NCBI GenBank assembly: GCA_029204225.1
Contig: CM055104.1
Span: forward strand, 46,009,835 to 46,073,834
Length of the DNA: 64,000 nucleotides
Source: Diphasiastrum complanatum
Lineage: Eukaryota > Streptophyta > Lycopodiopsida > Lycopodiales > Lycopodiaceae
Direction of reading: 5' to 3'
The notes beneath the pieces were generated by a model. The model was not told the DNA's origin. It searched no databases and saw nothing but the letters and a program-made list of their open reading frames with translations. Both the position numbers and the translations under genes were made by a program. Shown in pieces: positions 11,346 through 25,794 of the stretch. Position 1 is the first letter of the stretch, and every line of letters starts with the position of its first letter.

Positions 11346-13126
11346 TACACATGTGTGAACTGTGATCAAAAGTTATTTTGCATGTGTTTGCAACCTTATA
11401 GTGATTACACACAAAGTTTTATCACGATCCACTAAGGTTGATCACCATTTGATTCACTCTCCTCACCAATGTCAATTTTGTTTAAAAAATTGTCTTTGTC
11501 TAATTCACCAAGGTTAGGACACTTAAGCTTGAGTGACAAATCACTTTTTCCAGATCCATACACTACTTTTATACTCACTGGCCTGAATCACTCTCCACTT
11601 GAGATTTGGTAAAGATCAAAAGAGATTTGAAAATAAACTACTTCACAATTTTCCATGCTATTGACTACTTGAGAAAATCAATGGCATTCTTGGCTTTTAC
11701 ACAAAGTAATCTATGATTGGATTGATCTGAGCTTAAATGACATGGGTTGGGTGCCCTACCAAGGTCTAAACATCATTCAATGCAACAAAAATGGTGATTT
11801 GCTTCCTTTGGAATGACATGCATGTGAAAGTCCTCTTCAAGCTCTTGATTCTAGAGTATTCTCAAAATTTTTCCATACATGCCTGTTCCGTATGCTACAG
11901 AACTATGCTAGAGACTCTAATTACCTTGAATAGGTCCTCATTTGGAAGCCTTTCATGATAGATATATGTGAGGTTTAAAAATATCATCTCAAGGGTGAAA
12001 TTTAACCCTGATTTGATCAAAACTCAAATTTGTGAATGTTGGCAGGGCGTTGAAGATTCCAGTTATATTTTGTCATTTCAGACTGCAGAAATTAGGTAGC
12101 TAGAAAGTTCCCTAAGCAGGAAGTAGTCCCAATTTTGCAGAAACTTAGCATTTTGCACCCAAGAAAACAAGTGTTGTACAAGTTGGCTTCTTTATTTTTT
12201 CAGATTCAGCTTAGGGAGCTACCTGCCTGGAAAAAGCGCTGGGAGATCCTCTTTCATAACATCATCTTTATTATCTTTCTAAGCGAAACTTGTTTTAATG
12301 CTCGAGTTAACTGTGTTTCTCAATATGACTACCATATGGAGACATTTCTTTGTCATATTTTGAGTTCAAGCTCTGATGTGCCAGGATACTGTATTTCTCG
12401 TTACTTTGCTTCACATGTTATCGTTAGAGAATTGATGTTTAAGCACACAAGGAATTGGTAGAAGCAAGCTGGCTGAAATTTTCATAGCTCACTTGTGCTA
12501 CTTGTCCACTAATTTGTTGTCCTACAATTCTTGGACAGATTTAAGGCCAAGTCATCCCACTATAAGCTCCATCTGTTGCTGCTTGCTACTAGACAATGGG
12601 GAACAAAGTCTGGACTCGTTGGAGCAGATTTCGTGCAGTTTCAGATCAGTATTTTGATTGTATTCATAATTCCCTCCTTACCCAAAATTTTGGAGGATTT
12701 GTACTTCACTTTGGTTCGTTCTACACAGGTTCTCTTCAGTTTCTTGGCTATCCAAAATGGTAAGTCAGCAGCAGCTTTTGTACACTTTTTACATCAATAG
12801 AGCAATTTTGGACTTTGTGTTGGGCTATAGCTATCTCCTATAGATATCAGAAAATTTCAGCCACTTATTAGGGCCGATTATTTCCACAATGGAGGGCAAA
12901 TTAGCCAAAAACATGTGAACCCACATAATAACCACATGAACATGTTTTTGATTCCAATTCACAAATGAGTAAACAATCAGGTGGCCTTTAAGAATTAGTA
13001 TGCATATAAAATGGTAAACTCAACCATTCACTTCATGTAGTACACAGAATGTTGACTCACACAATGGCTCCCAGCTTCAAAATCTCTAACCTGTCAAGCT
13101 CGGGAAAATTTATGAGAGCAAAAAAC
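11346..13126. other. Intergenic or 3' UTR, no recognisable gene
   Basis: No coding motif. The part next to 13,126 probably includes the 3' UTR of SNRNP35 on the minus strand. Frames at 12,135-12,461 and 12,531-12,800 have no recognisable protein features. Confidence 0.4.
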
Positions 13127-13615
13127 TTAGTTGCTACTAGAAGGGCTGACTTTACTTCGTTTGCTTCTTTTGTGCTCATGTCCATGTCTATGTCTATGCC
13201 TTGGTAATATATCATGATCATGATGATGTTTGTGACTTCGAGAGTGAGATCGTCGGCTTTCACCATCTACAGTTTGTCTGGTCTCTTGATTGCTCTCCTT
13301 CTTTTTCTCTGTTTTAGCATCAAAGCCATGAAAGTAATCATCTCGATGATAATGGTCTAGCTCATTTTCAATGCTTTGCTCCTTTGAATGTCGAGCACCA
13401 CGATCGGTCAAGGGTTGGATATAAAGTAAGTTTTTCTCTTCTGCTGCTAAGTCTACTTCCTTTGACGACTTCTGCAAAAGATCTGGTCTGTGCTCGTGTA
13501 ATCTCTCAGTTTCCTTGGCAGAAGAATGCCTGTTTATAGACCTGTGACTTCCATGTTTAAGACGATGATGATCTTTGGTCTCCGTCCCCTGCCTTCTTTG
13601 AGGTGGAGGGGGCAC
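13127..13615 (-). CDS. SNRNP35: SNRNP35 terminal exon (basic tail)
   Basis: Begins [17 protein letters not shown] after acceptor aatgccag at 13,617-13,616. It continues as a 162-residue basic, His/Arg/Ser/Lys-rich, low-complexity tail (for example [17 protein letters not shown]) and ends at the TAA at 13,129-13,127. Such RS/RH-like tails are variable between species. Here the start is 13,615 and the end 13,127 on the minus strand. Confidence 0.85.
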   Translation of the reverse strand: MPPPPQRRQGTETKDHHRLKHGSHRSINRHSSAKETERLHEHRPDLLQKSSKEVDLAAEEKNLLYIQPLTDRGARHSKEQSIENELDHYHRDDYFHGFDAKTEKKKESNQETRQTVDGESRRSHSRSHKHHHDHDILPRHRHRHGHEHKRSKRSKVSPSSSN

Positions 13616-14070
13616 CTGGCATTAGCTATTTAGTTAGAAAAAGGAAAAATATAGTATTTACTTCATATACAATGAGACCTCCATCATTGACACTATCATA
13701 AACCCTCCCAAAGGAAATCAGACTGCTACAGCAGCAAATTGATTGCCAACTAGGAAGAAACCCATGTACTGAAACTCTGAAAGTAAGCATTTAATCAGTT
13801 TTATGCACCCCTCAACGTATTTCCATAATTGAAACTGACTGCAGACGCCTTGGCCATCCTGACAGTTTAAGCTACTACCTCAAACAGTGTCTCCTCAATC
13901 CTTCTCACAAAGTTCCAGAAAAGATTGGATTAGTTTCGAATAATTACATGGTGGCGTGACATATAGTGCCCCTCAGGTGGTAGTGGGATGCCAAGCCTCT
14001 TCAGTTCTTCATGTGGAATGGGTCGTCTGCACATGAAATATCCTCCAATGAATGACATACAAACATGCAC

Positions 14071-14122
<52 letters not shown>

Positions 14123-17100
14123 CAAAAGTAATCCATCAAAGCTGCAAACCAACAGACTAAACTCACAATGGCGCACGAAATGGTCTGTCACGACCTCCAA
14201 ATCTTAACTGCCCTGACTCTTTCCGTCCACCAAGTCCTCCACCTAAGACAACCACAAAAAAATGCCTCTTGAGATACATCAAACATGTGAATAGAACAAT
14301 TTGTTCATGTCCCTCAGTGCATATGTGTGACCTCCATATGAGTGTAGCATGTCATTGCCAAGAACTATAGCCTAATAGTTGCTCCATTGACGCACCAGTT
14401 ACACTGCAATAACATTTTGGTTATTAGGGTTAAAGAGACCGATGACAATTTTTAGGCACTGAAGGAGGCAGTGGCCACTGCACCTGTGCTCAAGATTGTT
14501 GATCGTTGGAGTCTCAATGGGATGTACTACGTCAAAGATATAAACTAAAAGATACCAAGATCTTCATGGATGAAGACCTTACCTTTGTACAAGTGGTGGA
14601 AAGAAAAGAGGTTCTGCAAGAAGTGAAAAGTACAGGGAAACACCTCATATATAGAGACGGTAAAATTCATTTTGTTGAAGCTAGACACCTAGCTGAAACA
14701 AGATAGTTGTGGTATTGAGTTTGAGTTTGGAGTTAGAATAGAGTTGAGTTTGAGTTTGAGATGTCCAATTGACCTTGTAAATGGCTGTGTTTTTTCGCAC
14801 CATATATTCCTGGACTACTTCATGGTGGCTTGCTTTAGTTTAGGTTTTCTTATCTGGTGACGACACTATCCCATCTAATTACCATCATTTTTGGGATGTA
14901 TTGTTTTGTCTTATATGCCTTTTGGCATGGAAAAGACATTAATCAAGCTATCTTTCTTTCTCTCTCTCCCGCCATAGCTCCTCCCTATCTATCTCGGCCT
15001 ATTGTTCGCCCAGCCTGCTACTAGGAGAAGAGGAATTGGCCCAATCCATGAAGGGGCTCGAGGGCCCAAGTACTTCATGAGAGAAATCTTAGTCAAGTTT
15101 TATTCTTTATTTGTTTAGTTTGATCAAATACGGCCTTTACAGGCATGCTGGCATTTTTTTGTGAGCAGTTATATGGACATATCATAGAATGGTAATTGGT
15201 TAGATAGTAGTTGTCTCATGAGATTTCAGGCAGGTGTATTCATGAAAAAATGTAAATTTCTCTCATGAATATTGCTTGTAAAATTTTACATCTTGCACTT
15301 TCAAACCTTCAAGTTCGACGGATATTGGTGAACGAGGTTGAAAGTCAAATATCGACATAACAAATTATATCTAGTGGCAAAATGCTTCGCTCTATTGTAC
15401 GTAAACTCAATCATTGAAAGATGACTTCTCCCGATCTGACCGGCATACGGAAACATATGCTCATAGCATATCTTCCATCGATTGGTTAATACGTTCGGTC
15501 TATCCATCAAATTCTAGGTGATCAATAAATGAGAGACGAATATTTCCAATATTTTGAAGTCCAATTACTAGAACTTGTGGGTGAATTTCAAATCGCAATC
15601 AACAATATCGTTTGGCAAATCATGCAGCTTAAATAATTATTTTGCCAAAAGTTGAGCAAGCTCAAAAGCCTTTAGTAGTAGTCTTTGTTGGAATAAACTG
15701 TGCCAAAGCCTTTGCTACAATTAGAGTCCATGTAGCATCTAGGGCATGTACAAGAAGCTCATTTGCAATATCATATAACCCATGACATATATTACTACTA
15801 TATCGGAGACATGATGTGAATCATCTAGTGGATACCTTGCATGAATCAGATCCTGAGAAAGGTATAACAATTAGAAGGGAAACAATTTGTCCGTATGTCT
15901 TCCGCCTAAACTTAGCTCTAACTCAAAAATAATAAGCAACTATCATGATCATATAAGTATCACATGATGGATGGATCTCAAAATAGGACTCTGATGCACT
16001 CAACCAATTTGCCAACCCATAACAGGTAGGGATGGAGCTAAGTGAAGGATATGCCATTAAAACCAAAAAATGCAAGTGGACATCATTAACTTGCCTTTTA
16101 CAACACTCACAAAAATGATGTGAACAAAACAAACAGAAGTACAAAAACAAGAACATAGAAAATGATAGAAAAGAAACGATAAAAAAAATGAAGAGGAACG
16201 TCAACGAAAATTTTGAAAAGTTGATCACAACAAGTGGATCCAAAGCACAAATAGTGAAAAGTAAGAAGCTATTGAGAAAGTGGACTCTTGTCGTCACCTC
16301 AAGTAAATCTTAGGTCCACACAAAAACACTAACAAGCTAAAATGACTATTATAAATGTGATAATTGTATCCTGAAAAATCATGAGCGTATAAAAAGCAAA
16401 ATCAGTTAAAAAAAACCTCCAAAGTAGGCGGTAGATGGCAATAGTGGTTGCCACATATGTTGCAAAATCTAGCATGAAAATGGACCAATAAAAGTATGAA
16501 AATACCTCTAATAGGTTGCTTTTTGTCATGCACACCCTCTTTGAAGAAAAATATCTTGAAACAGAGATATTCAATTGATGAGCCGTAAAGTCTATTGCGC
16601 TGTTGGTCAGCAAAGAATGTAAGGATCTACTCAACATCGTAACAAAATTTGCTTGCTAGAAAAAATATCTTCTCCTATTTTGCCCAAACTTTGAACTTCA
16701 AGATCTTTTGATAGAAAATGCCAATTGACAAGCTTGAAAGTGTAATGAATTCAGCTTCAAGTATGGAATATGAAATTTGACTTTTGAAATAGAATCTTGT
16801 CGAACATGAATAGAAAATGAACCTTCTTAAGGTTTGTTAGACAACATAAAACACATTGATCCACTTCAAAGAGGAATAGAAAAGTGTTTTTCATAGTATG
16901 TAAACCCCCTTTGACCAAAATTTGATTATGCAATAAGGTTTGGAAGAGGACTTCAATCAACATCCATCTACTTTTATAGGTGTGCCTTGATTTTTGTTCC
17001 AAAAACATATTTATTTTCAGCTTTTGTTGCGAAAAATATGAAAAATATGGCCTTCAAAAGTAAAAAATTAGGGTTTCCAAAAAATAGCCAGCAAGGAAAA

Positions 17101-19816
17101 TCATGATCATTTTATCAAGGGCACATTGCTTGAAAACCAATAAAATAGACAAAACTCAATTCTGATCACAAATGAAAAGGTCAAGGCAAAAATTCTCTTG
17201 AAGGGTAAAAAGAAAAACAGCTAGCGAGAAAAAACATAGCCATAGAACAAAAAAAAAAGAGAGAAAAGCACGAAAGAGATTTGATACCATGTTATGAGCT
17301 TAATCATAGATATTAGCATCCAATGAAGTATAGAGACAACAAATAACATTCACAAAGCATTCTCTAGCAAAGAATTCTTAATGAGCAATAAAGGCTATAG
17401 ATGGCCCAGGCACATTTCCAACTAAAATCTCTGGAAAAAATAGAACTCCCCTACAAGAAGTTTAGGACACCAAACTCATCAAATTGAGAAATGGTAATCT
17501 CTAGCCCACTTATACTAGTCTAGCAAATGTCTGTTAGAAAACCAACTTGATCATACAAGTAACCCAAGACAAGATTCCTATTGTTGTTAGACAATAGTCA
17601 TACACATGAGAGAGAACAATAATGATGAAGAGATGTACTCCAACTATGTCCCATTACAATTGAGGTAGGGCGCCAGCCTACATATATACTTTCTCTAAAC
17701 TATGTGTAAGACTATTGTCTAACAACAATAGGAATCTTGTCTTGGGTTACTTGTATGATCAAGTCGGTTTTCTAACATGGTATTAGAGTTGCAGGTTTTA
17801 CTGGCGGAGATCGCATCTAGTGGAGGTGCTATTTGGTGAAGGTTGTATCTGGTGGAGGCGTCATCCTATGCAGGTTTTTCTGGTGGAGGACACATCTGGC
17901 GCAGGTTAGCTTCTGGACAGGCAGCATCTGAGGGCGGCACATCCGGTGCTCTGATACCATGTTAGAATCGAAGAGATTCTCTAATCGGAGTAGACTAATC
18001 TTATTAGTACTCACACAAAACATCAACCACAAGCTGAGGAAGAAGAGAGACTGCAAGAAGCTATGCTTCATAAGCTGGAAACTGAGATAACCATGGAGGT
18101 GGGCACTCATCTACTCTTATAGAGGCTGTCCACAATGAAAAGCAAAAGCTATACTACTACAATAGCAATTGAAATGCTAATTATGAAGTCTTAACAATAG
18201 AAATCTATGCTAACTTGGTTAAAATAGATTTCTATACTATTCTAGCAAAATTGGTACTAACTTAGGTACCTATACTAAAAATAGAAATAGGCCTTCTAGC
18301 ACGCAGGCTGGCCTCTACAATTAACCATTAATTCTAACAATGTCTTGAAGGTTCCAAATGCAAACTTCCTATAGGGCACTCAATCTGAAGCACAATCATC
18401 TTATCCATTGGAATAGTCTTATTCAAAGTAAAGGGGGATCTAAACTCAATGAAAAAATATCATAAAATAGTTGCAAGTTCTAAAAGTAATTGTGAAGCAT
18501 ACATATACAGAAGTATGGAACTGTGTGTCCATAATAGTGAGAGGACCATCAGACGAATGTGATAGTGAGGTTAAGTACTAAAAGTGAGAGTTAACGCCAA
18601 AGTCAGAAGCAGCCAAGAAAATCCAACCACGCCATGACTCGATAAGAAGAGGAGATCAATTTGCATATAAAAAGCATGCCCAAATCATAGAGATTTTTAA
18701 GACAAAAAGTTGAAAATCTATGACCACAAATGCATGTTGTTTGGAAAAACTTGGGCAATGTTCCCAAAAATAACAATGCATGTGAAGCTAGGGAGGTTCG
18801 GCACATAGTCAATTGAAGGTATAGATACCCAAATATTGAATTCCCATCCCTACTATCCTATAAATGTACGTGTTCTTCCAAGTGATCTTGTGAGGAGAAG
18901 GTCCCATCTTCCTCAAGGATCATCCACTTCACGTTGGAGTTATGAACCTAGCTACAGTAGGGTGAAGAGCTCAGCTATGTTCTTCCAAGTGATCTTGGGT
19001 GGAAAAGGTCCCATCTTCCTCAAGGATCATCCACTTCATGTTGGAGTTATGAACCTAGCTACAATATGGTGCAGATCTTTCTAGCACTTTAACATGGGAA
19101 CTTTACATAATCATATCTATATACAATTCCAACTTCATATTGTTCGTATGGCTACGATATTGGAAAGTAAAGGGCAACAACAAAAGTAGTGTTATCCATG
19201 GTATTGCAAACTTATGTTTGAAAATAGTGATGTTTGTTCACCAGTACATGTTTGACATGTCAAAAATTCCTTACTATTCTCTTAAAATATTTGGCTCATA
19301 AACTGAATAGGACAGAAGTGTATAACAAAAAATATATTTACCAAATCATTTATGAAGGGCTTCATACGTACTTAGATATGAATTTCGAACAACTAATCAA
19401 AATGTGTACTTCCGTGCACATTTTTTATAGCTCTAGCACTGAATGAATTACAAAAGTTAATCTAATGCAGTGGTTTAGTACCATCAGCAGTAACAGAGAT
19501 CATATTAAAAGCATAGAACAAATCCACATATCTAAAATGAGGTTATAAGTATGAAGAGCTCATTACCCAATCTACGAGGGATCCAGCCAGGCATCAACTG
19601 TTGGCGGTTGTAATCCACAAGAATATGGCTCCCATCAATAATACTGTAATGTGCTGCCTATACAGAAAAGTAAAATGCACCTTTAGAAATATAAAAAAAA
19701 TACCACTTAATATCAAAGATCAATATAGATTAAAAAATGTAAATTTGTTGCCAAAAAGTGTCTATCTCAAACATAGCCTTGTCAAAGATCAAAGCACACA
19801 GCAATGCATTCAGTAC

Positions 19817-19869
<53 letters not shown>

Positions 19870-22800
19870 CAAACAGACTCGTATAGTTTCATGTCGATTC
19901 GAATTGGCCCGATTTGTCCAGTTCAAACCGATTCGAATCACCCATCTGGAAACCGAATCGGTCAACTTGAAAAAAAAAATTGGTTTTACGGTATCCAAGT
20001 ATGAATTCAGGATCTATGTTCTACAAATTAGGTTGTATACATAGTGCATACTACCTACACTGTACATGAAACATTCAAGTAATTTTTCATGTCTGATTCA
20101 TGATTCATTGGACATCTGGTTCTAACAAACTCGAATTGCCAATAAGGAGCATATAAATGTCTCCAGTAAAACAAACAACTACTACATAAGAAAGACAAGT
20201 AGATAGACTATACTCTACTTTACTCTCAAAGTAAATATGAGAGGTGATACAATAAGTGTAGATGTCCATGCTGAGAAAAAGTGTACTCTCTCGACTAAGA
20301 CCACTAAAAACGGATGTGATATGTGTGCTCGCTGAAACAAGAGGATCTGGTACAGTAGCGATCCGCTGGCGATGACTATGTCTCATACTCTGGTGCTGAC
20401 TGGGACGATGTCTCCTATCAGAAGCTCTCCCTCTAGAGGTCCGAATATCAGGTCCGTGATGTACTGTACACTGACGCTAATCGCGGTGTCGATCTCTCAT
20501 AGGGACATGAATATCTGATAAGCCCAATAAATGTATCACCTGATATACGCATGAGTGCCTGCCGGGAGGTCGGAGATGGTGATACCAAGTGAACTCAAGA
20601 GACAAGTAGCCTGTGAATACCAAGAGGAATGGAAACCCATACCATGGAGCTGCATCGAAGAGGTAACCGCCATATACGTATATCTGTCAGGAGGAAGGCT
20701 AAGGCTCTATAAATATACACAATGAGTCTGAAGAGAGCATCAACTAATAATGGAGGAACTGCAAACTCTGTGGTGATGATATGATGTGGTACTGAGGACT
20801 TAGCTCATATCATTCGAGAAAGCATAGTGATCTGTAGTCGTGATATACTAGCCCAATCAGAGGAGGTAAGGCATGTACACCAAGTCTCAGCTGAATAGAG
20901 TATTGTCAAAAAGGCAACACTTACTACGAGCATATAGAGCTACATCATTGGCATATAACAATATGGCAATCAAAATGTCACCAAGGCTACAACCCAGACC
21001 GTCATCCCGACTGATAACCTCCTCAAGCTCATCAATGTATAATCCAAATAAATTAGGTGATAAGGAGCAACCACGTTTCACCCCAATAGTGCTCAACACT
21101 AGATCTGAGATGCCAAACTCTCCTCTGAAACAGCCCCAAATTCTCTCATATCATCACTGCCAAAACTGTATCTGTAGAGAAACCTAAGTCTCACAACCTC
21201 TGAATAAGCAAGGGTCGTGAGACCAAGTCAAAGGTATTCTTGAAATCAACAAAGCAACAATAAACTCTCCCCCGTCTCTGCTTGGCTTGCTCAATGATGG
21301 AACGATGTGTAAAGACGTGATCAGTAGTAGAGTAATGAGCTTTGAAACCCGCCGACGGACCCATGGCATAAAGCCTCCTAGACTCTGCCTCTATTCTCAC
21401 CGCAGACCGAAGGATGGTACCATAGAGTTTTGCAATGACATGTCCAATCAGGATTGTGCGGTAGTTATTAGGTTTCATGGGATCACCGGACCTGTGGATA
21501 GGATGGACGATATTGGTGCACCGAGAGGAAGGGAAACCATTGATGACAGCGTGGTTAACAAGATCGGCAAGTATGGGTGTCAATGTATCAAGAGCATGGA
21601 TAAGAAGTTCAGATTCTAAATCTTCGACATCTTATGTGCAATGTGTTCTCATTTCTTGATGGCTGCAAGGACCATATCAAACAAAAGAGAAAAATTAGAG
21701 AGAAGTTTGGGCATCACATCAACGAGTGTAGGAAGAGACTTGCAAAGGAAAAAGAGAAGGGTAACGATACAAGTACCGCAATCATTACTTTGGAACAACA
21801 ATTTGAAAATGAGGATAATCTTTTCAATAATGATTATGCTTTTGTCACTAATAATCTCATCTCTCCTAAAGACGAGATTTCTGCCACTTCAAATCTTGCT
21901 GGTTTTTCAGCAGCAAACAGCTCATCTTCAGCTTTACAAGTTGCTGTTTTTTCATCTATTGATGATTGATAGCGGTGCCACACGCCATGACTTATCACAA
22001 AGAAGTCTTCACAAAGCTTGTAAAAGTACATGATGGATGCAAAGTTCAAGGTGTTGATAACACCTCTTATCCTATCAAAGGTATTGGAGTGATCCCCATT
22101 ATCTTACCCAATGGTGAGGAGAAGTACATTCGTAATGTACTTTATGTTCCAAAAATTAAAAAGAATCTCATTTCGGTCTCTACAATTATGAACCAAGGAT
22201 TGGTTGTGGAATTCAAAGAAGACAAATAAATTATAAAAGACCCAAAGAGATCTCTTATGATCATTGCTTCGGGAACATTATGTGGTGGATTGTTTGGAGT
22301 TGGCTGAGTTATGGCATGCTAGGTTTGGACATCTCAACTTTGCTAGCTTGAAGATGTTGAAGAGATTCAATATGGTTGAAGACATTCCTAATATTGAGCA
22401 TCCCGAAGGACATGTATGCGAAGCATACTTGGAAAATTTCAAAGGCAAGCTTTTCCAATTGATGGAACTATTTGAGTTGATGGCAAATTTGATTGGGTTC
22501 ATAGTGATGTATGTGGTCCAATGAGGACCGAATCCATTGGAAGGTGTAAATATTTTGTTACTTTTATTGATGACCTTTCAAGATTTACATGGATTTATCC
22601 TATGAAGGCAAAATCTGAAGTTTTTCAACGCTTTTAAGGATTTTCTAGCAATGATAGAAAATCAATTTGGGCACTCTTTGAAGATCTTACGTACAGACCG
22701 AGGAGGGGAATATATAAAGAATACGTTCGATACTCATCTTCAAAGCAAAGGAATCCATCATCAAATGACAACCCCTTACACACCTCAACAAAATGGTGTT

Positions 22801-25641
22801 GCAAAAAGAATCGCACTATCATGGAGATGGCTCGATGTATGCTCAACGCAAAGGGCCTACCTCACAAGTTTTGGGCTGAAGCGGTTATAACGGCGGCTCA
22901 ATACTAGGCCTTAGGCCCTTTGGTAACCAGCCGTGCCGAGATCATGGTAGAGCCATAACTGGGCTCTAACAATCCCTCCCTCCTCTAGCAAGTCATCGCT
23001 TTGCGATGACAAACTCTAGGTAAGACTTCTGCAAACATTGTCGCGTCTCCCAGGTAGCATCTGACAACGGATGCCCTTTCCAAGTTACTAAATACTCTTG
23101 AAGGAGGCAATTTCACAATCGTCGCTCCCTTCGATCTAGGACTCTTTCTGGACCCGCCAACCCTCATCAGTTGGGGACCGCTTCAAATCAAAATATTCCT
23201 CCACTTATGCAACCACTGATCCACTATATCAGTAGTGCGTTGGAGAGTGTTTCCTGCGAAACGGGTAGGCTTAATATCTTTGTCTTCTGGGTAGGGTGGA
23301 GGTAACACAGGACGAACAGCAGAAGACGGAAATGGATAAGGATAAGGCGGAGCATGCTGTGAGGAGGACGCATAACCACTAGCTACCATCATCGCTCACA
23401 TCTCTGCAACGGTCTTCTCCACACTATCCATGAGAGCTTGCACAGAAGGGGAAGCGGCAGTAGGCGAACTAGCAGCCACTGCAAGCAGATTACGGTCAGG
23501 GCTAAGCACAGGGCTGGGTGGTGGTGATTGGAGGGCCACAGTAGGGCTAAGCGGAATATCAACTCTATCATCTTCCACTATAAATAAACAAAGACAGCAC
23601 AAAATCAAAACTCAAAATTGCACTTATTGTAAAAAACCGATAAAAGGCAAATCTAACCAAAGCTCTCAAACAGCAAGACAATAGTAGACAAAAAGAAAGA
23701 AAGGAGTAAGCGCTCCCTGAGATCCAAGTTTGTTCTCTTGCTGGCTGTCGGTCTACTGAGTTGACAAGTCGTTTAATGTCTTTTGCCCTCCTCAACAAGT
23801 TAGAACTCTCCCTGAAATCCAATCAAAAGGAACCCCCACAGAGGTGCACTAGGCTAGCAATAAGAGAGCGCTGATTCTGCCTTCAGAATTCCCCCAAAAA
23901 CCACAGAAAAAAAAAAGTCGGGGTTGCCCTCCTCCTTCAGAGATGTGGTAGCAGAGAATCACTGATTGGGCCGTTGGTTTGCACCTAAAACGTGCGAAAA
24001 ATCTGCCTCCGAACATCCACAGAACAGCACTGGACATCTGTCTAGAAAACGTGGGAAAAAAGGCATAGAAAACGCCCCAAAACAGTTCTTGGAGGGCGCT
24101 AGATCTGTGCTGGAACTGTAAGAACTGGCCACCCCAATTTCTACACTAATTTGTACGTTTTTTTCCTCTTTTCACCAGGCTGAAGAAGGGCTGCAGGAGG
24201 GCGATGGACCATCAGAAGGAATTCTGCACCAAATCGGATTCCTTTAGGCTTCCAATAGGCTGGAACAACAGCGCTGGAGGTCCAGAAAACTTCTGAGATC
24301 TGTCTCCCCAATTTTCCCCCTCAAGATCCTCCAAAAAACAAGCAAAATTTGAAGATTTTCGCACTTTCTCTCTGTAGAACGAACACTTCTCTCTCTAGAA
24401 CGAGGCTCTAATACCAATTGTCACAAGCCAGTCACTCCAAGCTCGTGAATCCTAGAAGGGCGGTGTGTCGAATGAACCTCCCAACCATAGGCACCCCCTC
24501 TTTGAGACCTGTGTGAACGGGCCCTCGGAACACTCTAAAGCCCGTGGGGACCCCAAATTCCTAGGCACTAGATGTAGATGGTCCATGATCCAAGTATTGA
24601 ACTTGATTGTCACGATAAATAGCAATTCTACTAGATGCCTTGGCCTCTTGGAACGCTTTCTTACGTTCTTCCACCTGTATATATGTGAGATCATCATCTA
24701 GGAATATGTTTGTACCCTTTAACTTGGTTTGAGCCGCAAGGGCAACCACGTCATGACCAGTTCCATACCACCACTCCATGTAAGAAACGTTTTCTTAGCA
24801 CAAACAATCTACATCAGATGTAATTAGAAAGTAGTTGAACATCATTTCCTTTGCTCTTTTGGTTACAGAAAGACTGGCGGAAGGTTGACATCGTCAACCG
24901 AGTGAAGGACCAAGGGAATTGTGGCTCTTGTTGGACATTCAGATAATTTACTCGTGATCACAGCCATCTGCCCTCTCTTCTGCACCTTGCATATCCGTGT
25001 GAACTCTAAAGATCTGATCTGTCGTTCGTTTTATCTTCGTTGGCTTTGCTGCAGTACCACGGGTGCTGTGGAAGCTGCTCATGCGCAGGCTACGAGGAAG
25101 ATGGTGATTCTGTCTGAGCAGGAACTTGTAGATTATGCTCAGGCATTTAACAACTATGGTTGCAACGGGGGCTTGCCTTCCCAGGCGTTTGAGTATATCA
25201 GATACAATGGAGGGCTTGACACCGAAGAATCATATCCATACACATCTGGTGGCTGAGTGCAAATAGCGATCTCGTATCCTCGGAGACGTAAAAGATGCGC
25301 CCTTATTCGAACGGGGCCACATCCATAAGTATTCCCACAGTACTTGCAAGTCCACTTCTTCGTGCCTAACGTGCCATAACCTGAATTAAGTGTGACGTGA
25401 TCCCATAAAGGATCCCATTGTCGCTAATAGCTATCTAGTATCAACAAAGCAATAGTATTAAATTCAAACTTCAAATAAAAATCTACCTACGCTCTAACCT
25501 CACTCTCCCTCACACTCAAAAGCTCTCCCTCTCCTTCACACAATGCACACACACGCTCTCTCTCCCTCTCCTCTCACTCACACACACACACACTCCTCTT
25601 TGACACACACACACCCCCCCCTCTCTTTCACACACACACAC

Positions 25642-25694
<53 letters not shown>

Positions 25695-25745
25695 ACACAC
25701 ACTCTCCCTCTGCTTCAAACAACACATACACTCCCTCTCTTTCAC

Positions 25746-25794
<49 letters not shown>

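Noticed and set aside
17532-17777. A simple MITE or DNA transposon
   Set aside because: The ends TGTTAG...CTAACA and the immediate primer-site-like sequence fit an LTR origin better, and no target duplication was found; kept open as a finding.
24943-25054. An AT-AG (possibly U12-type) intron in the aleurain fragment
   Set aside because: The donor ATAATT lacks the U12 consensus ATATCC and no U12 branch site is seen. With a frameshift and stop nearby, a mutated GT donor in a pseudogene is simpler.
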